Assembly: GCA_003118195.1 (NCBI GenBank)
Contig: BEXV01001879.1
Location: forward strand, 59,678 to 82,485
Origin: Hemicentrotus pulcherrimus
Lineage: Eukaryota; Echinodermata; Echinoidea; Camarodonta; Strongylocentrotidae
Reading direction: 5' to 3'
DNA length: 22,808 nt
Within the stretch, counting starts at the first letter, position 1. Each line of letters starts with the position of its first letter. Below the pieces are notes generated by a model. The model had not been told where the DNA came from. It did no database searches and saw only the letters and a program-made list of their open reading frames with translations. The translations under genes and the position numbers were made by a program. Of the stretch, positions 1 through 10,740 are shown one piece after another.

Positions 1-835
1 ATTTCGATGTAAACATACGCAGTTTTTCAGAGAGTCACAGAAAAGCAGTGCCATCGCTGCCGCAATGCGTTTCAAACGCTTGCAAAGGGCCAATTGGCGA
101 ATTAGAGCTCATCTTTACTGCCATATTTTGATTAATTCTACGATTCTACTTGTGAAGAAAATGCTTCCAATATTGGAATACAAATTTAATCTACAGTAAT
201 TCTTAATCAATTAGTTCTGTCCTGCTCATTTTGATTTTTAATGATTTTTTTAAGATTGCATGTTTTATTTCAACTAAAATCACTTTTGGCTCGTACGCAC
301 ATTGATGGCTCGATTTCAGGATTGCAGCGCGAGCGTCTAACATCCCTAATGATAAGGGCATACAATGTACCTACAATGTACTGTACATGTATGCATAGTA
401 ATTAGTGAGCCTGTCAAAGTTTAAATGTTGTTTTCACCTTTCATTGTAAATAAACCAAGTCTAGGCCTAAAAATGTACATGGACATTTCTAGAAATTTAA
501 TCTGTTTTTAAATCTGTTAGTTTCAAATACTTTGTTTGAACTGTTGAAATAGAATTTGTCTACTGTATATTAGGCCTGTACACATTGACTTTGCATGGGA
601 CTTTCCACTAACTTTTCATTTTACATCAAATCAATGCAAATTAAGTGATATAAGGGAAACAAGAATTTGAAATTGCATCTCCATTGAGAAAGGCCCCATC
701 ATCAGTCGTCAAGTATCCCTATTAGTTTAGACGTCAAGTGTTTTCATCAGGGTGTGAGAAGCCCAACCTGCTTTGACAGGTCATTGTGTAAAACCTCCCA
801 GCAGATCACATTGCCCAACCCTCTGATGATTACAG

Positions 836-850
836 AGGTCACAAAGGTCA
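836..850 (+). promoter_or_regulatory. Possible nuclear-receptor element, DR3 of AGGTCA
   Basis: Two perfect AGGTCA half-sites in the same direction are separated by three bases (CAA), followed closely by AAGTCA. Direct repeats with spacing 3 are the classic geometry for vitamin-D-type receptor/RXR dimers. A match of this length is rare by chance in a few kilobases, but function in this genome is only inferred. Confidence 0.3.
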
Positions 851-3800
851 AAGTCAAGTGTTTTGTCATTTACTCCCACCCTTGAAATCACTGCAAATGC
901 TTGTTGAAAATACAGAAGGAAAGATTGAAAGGTTATTGAGGGTTTGAAGTGGTATGCTCCATCATTCATAAATTGATCTACATGTACTTGCTGTAGGCCT
1001 TGGGCTTAAAAGTCAAGACGACAAAGTTCTTCAACTTATTTACAACAGAGAATTTGGGCATTTTGTTCATTGTGATATGCTCTATGACTGATCGCAAGTT
1101 ACAGAATTTGTGCCTTGCCAGTCCTGCAGCATAGTTCAGGAAATCGCTATTAACTTTCTTTTGTGTCAGTCCAACTTTTAATCGACAGTCCACTTTTGAT
1201 GATGAAATAGACTTTGAAAGAACCTCTTCTAAAATTTTTAATAATGCTATGCCTCTGGTAAATATGAAAGGCAAAATGATAGCTCCCACAAAACAAAAAA
1301 ACTGAAACAAGAGAATGTTCCTTCTAAAAAAAAGGGGATGTGTAGACAATGCAACATTGACATGACCAATGCTCGGGTTGTACCATAGAATGAAACCATT
1401 TTACAATGATATGGGGGTAATCCCTTGAGTTTATTTGTACTCATGTCTATGTTAATACAGTGTCTGAAGTTCTGAGCACCAAGTCTGTTGTGTCGTTCCT
1501 GTTGATGGTTAACCCCCCTCTCTGTGTCTTCAACATTCTCCCCCTCCTTACTGACCTGAATACCTATTGTCCTCCCCAGAATCTTTATTGTACAACCACA
1601 AAGAGATTCTCCTCTTTGTGTTTGTGACTGAGCCCCATCTTCTGTCTCCTATTGTGGAGGGGGGTGCTTAATAGCCATTGCATCATTGATTGGTTTTTGA
1701 GGTGTTGTGCTTGCAAATACACTGCACTGTGTATGTACATTTACATTAATATACGGTGTACACATAAACTGGGTGTTTACATGTGTGAGTCGTTGGCACT
1801 GGCGGTGGAATGGGAGTCAAAATTTCTGTCCAAATATACATGTTCCTTCATTCATCAGACGCCACATGCTCATGTCACATGTTGCCCCAGACAGATCTTG
1901 CCTCTTTCATCTGTGAGTGTGACTGTGAGGTGGTGTAACCACTAACCAGCGTAGACTTTTCTTTGAGTGAGTAACTTGCTTTGCCGGGGGCATTGACCAT
2001 GGCATGAATGAGCTAAATGAGCACATCCTTGCAGGTTACAAGTTAAGGGGAATCACCCTTTTTTATTTGTTCCGGAGCCCATTACTGGACTGGATATGCT
2101 GTAGGTAGTGAACAAGTTACTGTACAAGCGCAATAAACATGTTAATTTGTAAAATTATGAAGGCCTTCAACAATATTAAAACAATACAGCTACTCGTGCA
2201 TGTGTATTGTACCTACATGTACCCGTTCAATTTTGTTATCAATATGTACAGGAGGTTCTAGTTTTTGTGATTCTCTGTACTGTAGTTGGTCAGGTTTAAT
2301 TGAATGCTATATCGTTGGCTGTCTTTGTGGTATAGACTGTTTAACTAAGAAATTTCTTTCCTGGAGACCTCATGACGAATTTATTCCATTAACCTTTTAT
2401 TGATGAATGAACTAAAAAACTTGGAATCCAGTCTGCACATATTACTAGTTGCTGAGTTGGACAAGCCTCTTGCAAGCTTTCCGGTTGTCAAGAACGACCT
2501 TAGTTTAAAAAGTATGCTTCCAATTTGCATATTTTAGTAAACCGGTCAATTGCATCAGTAGCTTCACAATCCTAAATGGGAATTCTGTGATCAAAATTTA
2601 AAAATAATTCATTATTGCATTTAATTTTCAGTATTTTTATTTCATTGTTTTAGCCTACATGCACATGTACATGTACATCTGCATTGAAAATGTACTCTTG
2701 TTTTCTTTGAGTCAACGCTCAACAGTACCAATTGGCCACACGTCTGTGTTCTGGATCTTGATGTGGAGTTTATGATGTTGTCATAGTTGTATCGAGTTTA
2801 ATAAATGGCTCTGAGTCTGAGCCAAACTCACATTTATGGCACCTCTAGAATACATTGATTGAACAGTTATGTAGTAATCATGTACTTAAGACGCTTTAAA
2901 GTTTTATGTGTCTGCATTTGTAGGACGCACCACTACAAAATGTACATTTAGCATGTAAAATACAGTGTTGTATGTAAATTGCATGGAATGTAGGGCCTAT
3001 AAATAACCGTATAATTATATGGGACCATAAGTCTGCATGTTGATCGTGTCATGATTAAACAAGGCGAAGTCCAAACTCTTTTCCGATTCCACTTGCATGA
3101 AAGGCTAATAAACATTTTGCCTGATGTATTGTAAAATGATGCTAAGATATAAAAATTATAGTGAATTAATACTTGTAGCGTATGCTGCACCACTGTTTAT
3201 TTCAAGTGTTTACATTAAACCTCCTTATCTTTGAATTTACAAAATAATAGCCTTGTTTACCTTACTGTTTGCAAGCAGGCTGTCATTAGTAAGGAATGCA
3301 TCCATGATCTATTCCTACATGTAGCTCCGTTGCTTAGGCCTGTCTTGATTGTAATCTGTATTTGAAAATGTTGATAAACCCTATCTAACTTCAGTGAAAA
3401 TGTATACCGGTACATGTACAATTTAAATGTAGGTACACTGTACACTGTGGTATATGTCCATTAACTTTGGTAGGGCGGTATGTGTATATTTCTTTCTAGG
3501 CCAAGCCAGAATCTACTATACAGTATTTTTCATCTGTACTTGCAGCCTCTGTCTTTCCCCTGTCTTTCCCCTGAAAAAAAAAAAAATAGCGGAAAGAGAA
3601 TGAAACAAAATTGTACATGAAATGTCTTCAGCATAATGTCTAAAAGGGTGGGGACACATAAAAACAAAACCAAAACCTTAAAACGAAAGCAATGCCAAAA
3701 GACCAGTAGGCCTTGTACATTGTACTTTCAACAACGTTCTGTCTTGTTTGCCCAGGTAAACAGAGAAGGTTTGTGCTAAAGTAAATGAAATGGCTTACCA

Positions 3801-4467
3801 CTGAATAATTGAAATAGCTGGTGAAAGTTTGTGGCCAAATTTCAGTAGAATTGGAAATCAAGTCATGGGATGGCATTGAAAATAGAACAATGGGTTACTT
3901 TAGTTAGTCTGTCTTGTTGTTTCAATATCTGTAAAATGGCAAGTGTTCAGTGCAAATAAGTGGGACATGATGTACGATGCAAGACTATCGTACATGTACA
4001 TTAGGAAGGGGATTCAAAAGTATGGCATTTGCATTGAAAAGTGGTTCAAGCAAACAACGGCTGGCATTTTAGGGGAGGGCTTATGCTGGATGCTGTAGTG
4101 TAAGAATCTTCAAGGAATGCCTTTGCTTCTTTCCAGAAAGATCCTGGAAGGGATTCTACATGTACATGTATAGGAATAGGATCTGTCAACAGAGGACTTG
4201 AGTTACATGAAAGCGTGCTGGGGTGTTTGCTGTGTCATCCACACGCCTCTCCGGCATTGTTCTGTTACCTCTGACTGGTTCTTAAATCATTGCAGTACAT
4301 TTTGAACATGTACATGTACATATAAACTGTATAATTTGTATATATGGGTCCTCACCTTGATCTTCCAGAGTCCCAGACATTACCTTCTTCTTTCTAACAA
4401 ATATGCCATGGCTCATGGCAATACCTTGTTTGCTTCACCTTTTACATATTCAAAGGATAATAATGAT

Positions 4468-4490
4468 AATGATAATTTGAAATTATCATT
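4468..4490. repeat. 23-bp perfect palindrome
   Basis: Arms of 11 bp (AATGATAATTT and its complement) flank one central G. It lies at the end of a short GATAAT run, which explains the left arm but not the exact right arm. It could be a small hairpin or a symmetrical binding site. Confidence 0.6.
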
Positions 4491-5051
4491 GAATTTAACA
4501 AGACAAGCCATAAGTTGGCATTGCATGGACATGTTCAAGTATTTATTCAGGTTTACATACTGTATGTACCTTGTACTCTGTGTAGGCCTTTAATAGGGTA
4601 AACATTCTTCTACATAACTGACAAAATATCTCACAGAAAGTGACATGCTAGTAGAATTTTTAATCCTCTCCGAATCTACAGAATATAAATGTACCATACT
4701 GCTTACTCATGTAATGTACAATGTACATGTACATTCTGATGTGTTTATGAAAAAAAATGAAATAAGCACTTTCATAAATGATAAACATGTACACTGTACA
4801 TGCACATACAGTACATGTAGGCCTTCTGGTGTTGTTCAGTTTGTTTGTTTTCCCTTATCCCTGATACTGTAACCATTAAACAATCTTTTCTCTGCCTCAG
4901 AGTCAATTCCAAAACCGAGAGTTACGTGAAACTATTTTCACCCACTTTGGAAATGTCTACAAAGGAGACACTGTTGGAATGGCAGTTTCTTACATTCCCG
5001 ATGCAGCAAATTTTGGCTACATATGTACATACTTTAAGTATGTTGGCCCAC

Positions 5052-5297
5052 ATCTTTGAAATCATTTCTTAGAAGATCAGGTCATATTAATCATCCCCCA
5101 AATGATACATTTAGAGGAAGACCTTTCTTTTGTGCGTGTAGATTGTTGATGTACCGAGTACTGACGCAAGTTTTTAGGCCTGATGATGCCAATTTCAGCC
5201 ATATTTTGTGAATCATTTCTTCAAAGAACGGGTCATACCCAGTCCCACCCCCAAATGATACATTTAGAGGAAGACATTTCTTTTGTGTACATGTAGG
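5052..5297. repeat. Tandem duplication, two copies, period 153 bp
   Basis: Copy 1 (about 5052-5141) and copy 2 (about 5201-5297) share aatcatttctt, then GGTCATA, then a nearly identical block from cccaaatgata through tttcttttgtg (5098-5132 and 5251-5285), with one difference in the shared block. The aaatgata words are 153 bp apart. The bases between copies also show weak similarity to the DNA before copy 1, so the unit may be the full 153 bp. Confidence 0.75.
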
Positions 5298-6110
5298 CCT
5301 GTATGGGTGCACACGAGTTTAGCCTTTTACCGTACCGTTATTCATTGCATCCTTCATTTCATTGAAGATCTAATCTCCCCGGTTTACTGGTTTTTCCTGC
5401 TGTTCGCAAAAGTGTTTTGTGTTCTGCTATGTTCATTGCTGGATTCAAGGGTGAATCTATCAATTTCCTTCTCTTCCTTCTTTCTACCATGAGTATGAAG
5501 AATGTTGCTGTTGTTTTAGTTTTGATGTTAATTATCATTCAGTTGTGATTCTCTAAATGTCAAATTATGTTCGCTTAAAACTATCTACACTGTTTTATCT
5601 TTTTGTTCAATTTTATGGAGATTTTGACAGACTGCCAGCACAATTTGTTGCTGCCAGTTTTTCATGTATTTTCTTGTTCTTTCATTTGGCACTTATCAAA
5701 ATTTTCTATTTTTGCCACAAATATTCAGAAGAAGGTTTTGAAATAAAACTTCTAAATGTAAAAAAGGATATACGGTATGTGTATATTAAACATTATAATT
5801 TTAAAATACCACCCTGTCAAACATGCACTTGACACAGAGATCGCTGGAATAGACTTATTCCAGACTTCCCTACACAACTTCTTGAAAATTGATCTTTTCT
5901 GTGCCTTGAAATAGACTATCCATTTCGAGAAAGAAAATGTCTACAATTGAGTGACAAGCACCGTAACATAAAAAACAACAAGAATACCCCCAGCAAACTT
6001 TCGAAATGAGACAATTTCAAACTGAAATGCCTGCTTGGCAACGTCCCAGGTCTTGTGCTCTCTACCTTCACAACAATACCCCATCAATGCTACGCTATTC
6101 CATGTTATCG

Positions 6111-6123
6111 GGGTCAGAGGTCA
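6111..6123 (+). promoter_or_regulatory. Possible nuclear-receptor element, DR1
   Basis: GGGTCA and AGGTCA lie in direct order with one base between them, the spacing used by RXR, HNF4 and PPAR-type receptors. The site sits in a locally GC-richer stretch, with another GGGTCA at 6167-6172. It is intronic, and function is only inferred. Confidence 0.3.
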
Positions 6124-6644
6124 CCCCCTGTGATTCTCCAGTCTGCTCGGTTACTAAGGTGTTGCCAGGGGTCACAGACTAAGAGGTGTGTGTGCCTCAG
6201 TCTGAAACCGCATCATCTATGGAATATCTTGTGATTGCTTTGAATCTGTGCAGAATGTTAATTGACTACACATTGGACTTATCCCCTCCCTTTCCTTATC
6301 ATACATTGTAGATTCAATAATACGTTTATTTCTTTTCTGATGGCAAATACATTTGTTCAAAACCGTACAAACACATGATGGATTTCCTCATGAAAATCTC
6401 CAGCTGTCATAACTTGTTTGCATGTAAGTCCTTGGACAAACTGCCAGAGTTTTCAATTTCACAAGAGGTATCAAGTGTCAGGCAATGTCTCTCAAGTGCA
6501 TAGTATTTTGAGTGACATTCATGTGCTGCTTTCCGTCATTGTATGACACTAGAGCTTTTTAGTTGTGCAGCCAGGGTTCTAATAGACATTCAAATACTCC
6601 ATGTGCACAGCGATGCAAAGGTGAAATACTTACTTGTCCATCAT

Positions 6645-6652
6645 AGAGAAAA

Positions 6653-6721
<69 letters not shown>
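6645..6721. repeat. (GA)n microsatellite
   Basis: About 77 bp of GA dinucleotides with a few AAA interruptions. It produces long Arg/Glu or Leu/Ser open frames on both strands that are artefacts. It lies 178 bp before exon A and makes a purine/pyrimidine strand bias that can form triplex DNA. Confidence 0.95.
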
Positions 6722-6724
<3 letters not shown>

Positions 6725-6899
6725 TGGAGTATAAAAATTGATTTTAAAGTTCCCAACTTCAACAGTCGATATATTCTTTTTAATAGTAGGCAATTCATGC
6801 CGCTTGATAGAAAATGTGATTGACACTCACAGTTTTACATTGCCCTGAATGCATTTCTGATATTCATCATTCAATATTTGTTATCTTCCCGTGCTACAG

Positions 6900-7009
6900 G
6901 AAAATCTGAAAGAGTTTTTCAGGGGATGTGAAGAGGAGCTTGGTCTAGACCCTTCCAAAGACCAGATCTTCAGCGTAGGCGATCTCACAAGCTCATCGAG
7001 AAGATTAAG
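6900..7009 (+). CDS. LIMCH1/LMO7: Exon A: second half of a calponin-homology (CH) domain
   Basis: This is a 110-nt exon after ...cccgtgctacag and before donor GTAAGG. Read in phase 0 it gives 36 codons plus two bases, beginning ENLKEFFRGCEEELGLD and ending GDLTSSSRRL. The pattern N(I/L)xxFxxxCxxxLGL, then (L/I)F, then GDL is that of type-2 CH domains of the LMO7/LIMCH1 kind, which have NINxFLKAC, LGL and LFxPGDL at matching places. The other two frames reach early stops. CH domains of this kind are usually linked to the actin cytoskeleton, though single ones do not always bind actin. The preceding CH exon (the LENGVLLC and NRLP region in relatives) was not found in 1-6899 and is expected upstream. 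The family call from this exon alone would be moderate; exon F supports it. Confidence 0.7.
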
Positions 7010-7704
7010 GTAAGGTAGAACCCTTCTTCAGATGGAAAAAGGAAATTCTTGTTTGACAATTTGTACAATCACTGAATTTTGGTCTTGTGAATACATGTAC
7101 ATGTATGCTTCACTAGTTATTCATATAACATTGTGAGAGATACATGAACATGTAGGTAGGGCACGGAAAGTCGAATTTGTATCACTTTACACAGAGTTGG
7201 CGCCCTTCTGGTTGTCAACAGATGATATTGTATGAATACGTGCCTCAGTGAAACAGGATTTTGGTACATTGTATAATTTGTTTAAGGAGTGTATTAACAC
7301 CTTGCATACATGTATACACCGGTGAAAAAAATACACGGGGGCTCAGGGCAAATTTGCCCCCGAAATGCCCAAAAGAGCCCCCGTAAATTTGCATAGAATT
7401 CAATGCAAAACACATTTTAGAATGTTATTATTATGTACATGTAGGCAAGCTTGAAAAGTAGCCCCCGAAAAATAAATATTAATTTTTTCCCTGGTGTACA
7501 CATTGCAGTGTGTAAAAACTGCCTACAAGCAGGCTCAGCAGGGGTAAAAATTTTACTCCTAAAAATTGATCATGTGCACTTCATTTAGAGAAAGAATGTC
7601 TTTTGACAGGTGCAATATCTGTGAAGAAATACAGTTGATTGTATTTTGCCCAAACATTGAAAAAAATATCTGTCCCTCGTGAATTCGGTGTATCATTTTT
7701 TCAG
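7010..7704 (+). other. Intron between exons A and B
   Basis: 695 bp of AT-rich DNA with a GTAAGG donor and a ...tcattttttcag acceptor. Its one feature is a 180-bp inverted-repeat element near 7317. No RNA or coding signal is seen. Confidence 0.5.
7317..7496. mobile_element. Small inverted-repeat element flanked by TA (MITE-like)
   Basis: Ends read CACCGGTGAAAAAAAT and, on the opposite strand, CACCAGGGAAAAAATT, matching at 13 of 16 positions. A TA dinucleotide flanks each end (7315-7316 and 7497-7498), as for Tc1/mariner-type insertions. Inside, ACGGGGGCTC and GAGCCCCCGT form a perfect 10-bp inverted pair around the palindrome GGGCAAATTTGCCC, and GCCCCCGA occurs again near the right end. There is no coding capacity, so it would be non-autonomous. 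Confidence 0.5.
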
Positions 7705-7737
7705 GGTTCTCTCGGGACTGGAGCACAATGCATACAG
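7705..7737 (+). CDS. LIMCH1/LMO7: Exon B: 33-nt microexon, last CH helix (candidate)
   Basis: A 33-nt segment lies between a good pyrimidine-tract acceptor (tatcattttttcag) and a weaker donor (GTGTTG). It enters in phase 2 and leaves in phase 2, so it fits exactly between exon A and exon C and would be skippable without a frame change. It completes the split Arg codon and reads VLSGLEHNAY. With exon A this gives RRLRVLSGLEHNAY, which resembles the RRLKNVLITIYWLG helix that follows GDL in vertebrate CH domains of this family. That resemblance is short, and the segment could be a chance match to splice signals. Without it exon A would join exon C directly, still in frame. Confidence 0.5.
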
Positions 7738-9444
7738 GTGTTGAAACCTCACCGCTGCATTAAATTTCATCTTTGCTTTTAAAGAGAAACTGTCCAGCGC
7801 AACAAATCAAAAATGAAACCATATTGACTGATAATCACGAGTTAATGTTCATGTATTGTGGTTACCATAGGAATGGTATTAAAATGCCATGTGCATGGCT
7901 CACAGAGTGTTGGTGGTAATATCCCTGGATATCTCGGTAGGGGTTGTTTTAGCAAGCCGGTGTGGGGAATCGCCGGAAAATTGGCCGATTTGGCCCGCTG
8001 GGAATTTGGTAAACATGCTGGGTGACATTGAACATGGTATGTTAATGGCTGAGTTGTTGCCCTCCTCTGCCAGTTCAATGTCACATACTCTAGTAGCATG
8101 AAGGTGGCTGGTGATTCAGGTTTAAAGGGATCCGGTAACTTTGTCTCAAATTCTGAAACAAAATTCTGGATTTAGCTCATGATGCAATGATATTTTTAAA
8201 AATATTTATAAACCTTTAGGTCAGTCAGGAACCCCATGACTTTTACAAGCCGATCGCCTGTCTGCTTATCAAGATATCTATGATTGGAATTACACATTTT
8301 GAAAACCGTTCACCTGACAGTTTTCATAACACTACAGTCTAATGGGGAAAACGAGTATGGTAAAACCGGTCACTCAAAGATTTTCAATTTTTTGAGGCAC
8401 CACTTGATCATTTTGAAGCGCAATTTTTTTAGGGTTTCAATATTACACCATATCACAGACACTGATAACACGTAGGGCCGTGTATCTCAGATTTAACATT
8501 GGTAAACGATCCCTTTAATTAAAGCCCCACTGCACTACTTATAGCTACTTGCGCCCTTTTGAAATGGAAGTTCATTTGATCCACTTGGGTTTAGAAGTAT
8601 CTTAATTGTGTAATTATGTTTCCACTGAACCAAATGTAGACCTCCACATTGTAACTGTAGGCCTGTATGTACTGTACATGTACATGTTTATACATAGAGA
8701 TATCAGTCATTACTGCATTCTCTTCCACCTGTCATTGGCATGCAATGAATTCCACAGCTGTCACCATCCAGAGTTAATTTTTAGGATCCAGCTTTCAAGC
8801 ACCCTCCATAATAATAATAAAACACACCAGACTTTTGATACATTACCATGCGTGACTGATTGGAATTCAATGGGTAAGGAAACTAATCTATTCTCCCTGC
8901 GTCTACACGGTCCAAGTACCGTAATATCTTTACCATAAGGCCCGATGCTGGTGACTGGTGTGGGAATTATGATTCATAATGAATAGTCCCTATAGACGAG
9001 CTATTGATATGGCTATTGGGGTATTTATTTTGGTGGGTGTGAATTACCGGAGGGCGATGCATATTAAAAACACTTGATTAAAATGAGTTGGAAGTGCGAG
9101 GTTGGTTTGAAGGTGTGACACACCCTGTATAAAACCAGTGTCGTGAATTCCATTGAAATAAGCTACTGTTTTTGGATGAGCATGTATGACTGATTCCTAA
9201 TTATCAACAAGTGCGACAGTTTAATGATGCATATAATTTCTGAATTTGTAGTACCATACTGTACATGTACAGGCTAATTTACATGTAACTAAATGCTGTG
9301 GGTGAGAATAATCAGAACCTGAACAGACAGCGTGTTGTGTGAGAGTCAATCTGAATGAACTTTTTCACCTTTGTGCTTCTGCACATTTGTTAATCATCAG
9401 CTCTTGTATCTTAATGCAAATTTGCTTTTGTATCCTTTACACAG
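7738..9444 (+). other. Intron between exons B and C
   Basis: 1.7 kb without a recognisable exon. It carries the TTAA-flanked element at 8126-8514 and short AT-rich low-complexity stretches. I looked here for the missing C-terminal CH segment and did not find it. Confidence 0.5.
8126..8514. mobile_element. TTAA-flanked inverted-repeat element (piggyBac-style MITE)
   Basis: The element is 389 bp and flanked by TTAA on both sides (8122-8125 and 8515-8518), the target duplication of the piggyBac superfamily. Its ends are AGGGATCCGGTAAC and, on the opposite strand, AGGGATCGTTTACC, matching at 11 of 14 positions with the first seven identical. The interior has no open frame of note. It is best read as a non-autonomous copy; family assignment rests only on the TTAA and the ends. 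Confidence 0.6.
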
Positions 9445-9499
9445 CTGGGTTCCATCGGCAACATCAGCTCCAAAAACAGACAGGGAAAAGCTCAAAAGT
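9445..9499 (+). CDS. LIMCH1/LMO7: Exon C: short linker exon after the CH domain
   Basis: This is a 55-nt segment after ...tatcctttacacag and before the strong donor GTAAGT. Its first base completes a split codon left by exon A or B. The rest reads WVPSATSAPKTDREKLKS and ends on a codon boundary, so it joins in frame with exon D, whose first residues EEPKPDVKDRKES continue the same charged, Lys/Glu-rich style. No domain is recognised; it looks like the start of a disordered linker. The CH domains I know from this family continue for about 25 more residues (the NGPxLNLKAF part) before the linker, and that part was not found here. Confidence 0.6.
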
Positions 9500-10740
9500 G
9501 TAAGTTTTTGCACCATTTTAATATTGCTTCATAAGTTCTGTTCAGATGTACAGTGTAGCTTCGATACGTTTCAGACTGTATCAAATGCTGTATTTTCCTC
9601 TTGTTCGTAAGCTGGTCAACCTTGGGCATTTTATCTGTAAGAATAAACCTAACAAATGATAAACATGTTGTATGGGGAAATGCAAGTTTGAGCGTCGTTT
9701 CGACCCATACTCAATGAAGAATCGGGGTTCATTTCTACTCTGAATGTTGTAGATTTATCTAAACTGTAACTTCGGACGGAAGCGCATGCTGATGATTGGT
9801 CAGTTGTCGTGTCAACAGACCTCTTTTAAGCTAGCTTCTGTAGGGCCTTTACGATGTGGGTATTCTAGTGTGAACACCTCTTCCCTTTAATACACAATGA
9901 TTCTTTATATAATTATATGACGTTTCTTTCTAAGGGTTTGGTATAAATTTCCCCAGAGTCTGAACAGGCCATTAGAGTACTGTACATCCTGCGGACAAGA
10001 GGAAGGAATGCTTTATCCCAGACAAATGAACACGAGCCAGTCTGAGCGATAAGGGATCTGACCTTCATATGTCACGACTTCTCATTACATATGTACAATG
10101 TAACATGGTGGTCAATTGTGAATGATACTCTAACATGGCTTCAAAAGAGCACAGTATTATCAGTTACCAGTGAAAAGAAAACAAAGGTGGTTCAATAGGA
10201 ACTTAGAGGGGAAAAGGGCCTGGAGTTTCGATGATATTAGTGCTTCAGTGTGTGACCACAAGAAGTTTTTTGATGAAATGAATGTTTTGCAATGTTCGAA
10301 GAGAAGGATTAGGTTTGTTGACAATAACAAATACAGACAAGTCACATTCTGTTAATACCTTTGCCATTCATTGATCTGCAATTCTGAAAGCGAGGACTGA
10401 AAAAATATATGAAAGGAGTTGATGACCTTATTTCCAACCTGTAAATACTCTATTTTTGAAGAATTTATGTTTTTCATTCAAGGCAAGAGTGCTACACTAT
10501 ACATGTACTGTACATGTACACTGTACATCCACCATTCCAAGTGCTCAAGGCGCCCCAATATTACATGTACCCAGACTCTAGTAGTAGTAGGCAACTGAAT
10601 TAGTTGCTTACAGCACTCGAGGGACTCCTTTCTACCTGGGTAGGGGAGTGGTAGTTGTAGGTAAAATCATATCTTGTCAAAGGACACTAATGTCTACCTG
10701 AGATCGACCCCAGGACATTAGCATCTCCAGTAACATGTTT

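Larger units (their letters stand above)
1..6899. other. Non-coding DNA upstream of exon A (probable intron)
   Basis: No convincing gene is seen in these 6.9 kb. The short open frames have no recognisable domain and AT-rich codon use. The stretch holds many TACATGTA palindromes, nine TAGGCCT words, a DR3-like site near 836, a 23-bp palindrome near 4468, an exon-like segment near 4901, a 153-bp tandem duplication near 5052, a DR1-like site near 6111 and a (GA)n tract near 6645. Because exon A begins inside a CH domain, most or all of this is likely intron. A transcription start cannot be placed. Confidence 0.6.

Noticed and set aside
978..1349. 123-codon minus-strand open frame
   Set aside because: Hydrophobic then Lys-rich, no motif; composition matches the surrounding intron and no promoter or splice signal supports it.
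6543..6826. Open frames with Arg/Glu or Leu/Ser repeats on both strands
   Set aside because: They are produced by the (GA)n microsatellite and have no other coding signal.
10570..10740. Possible tRNA-derived SINE on the minus strand (B-box-like GGGTCGATCTC near 10700)
   Set aside because: No matching A box at the right distance, and the stem CTAATGTC/GACATTAG explains the symmetry; too weak to annotate.
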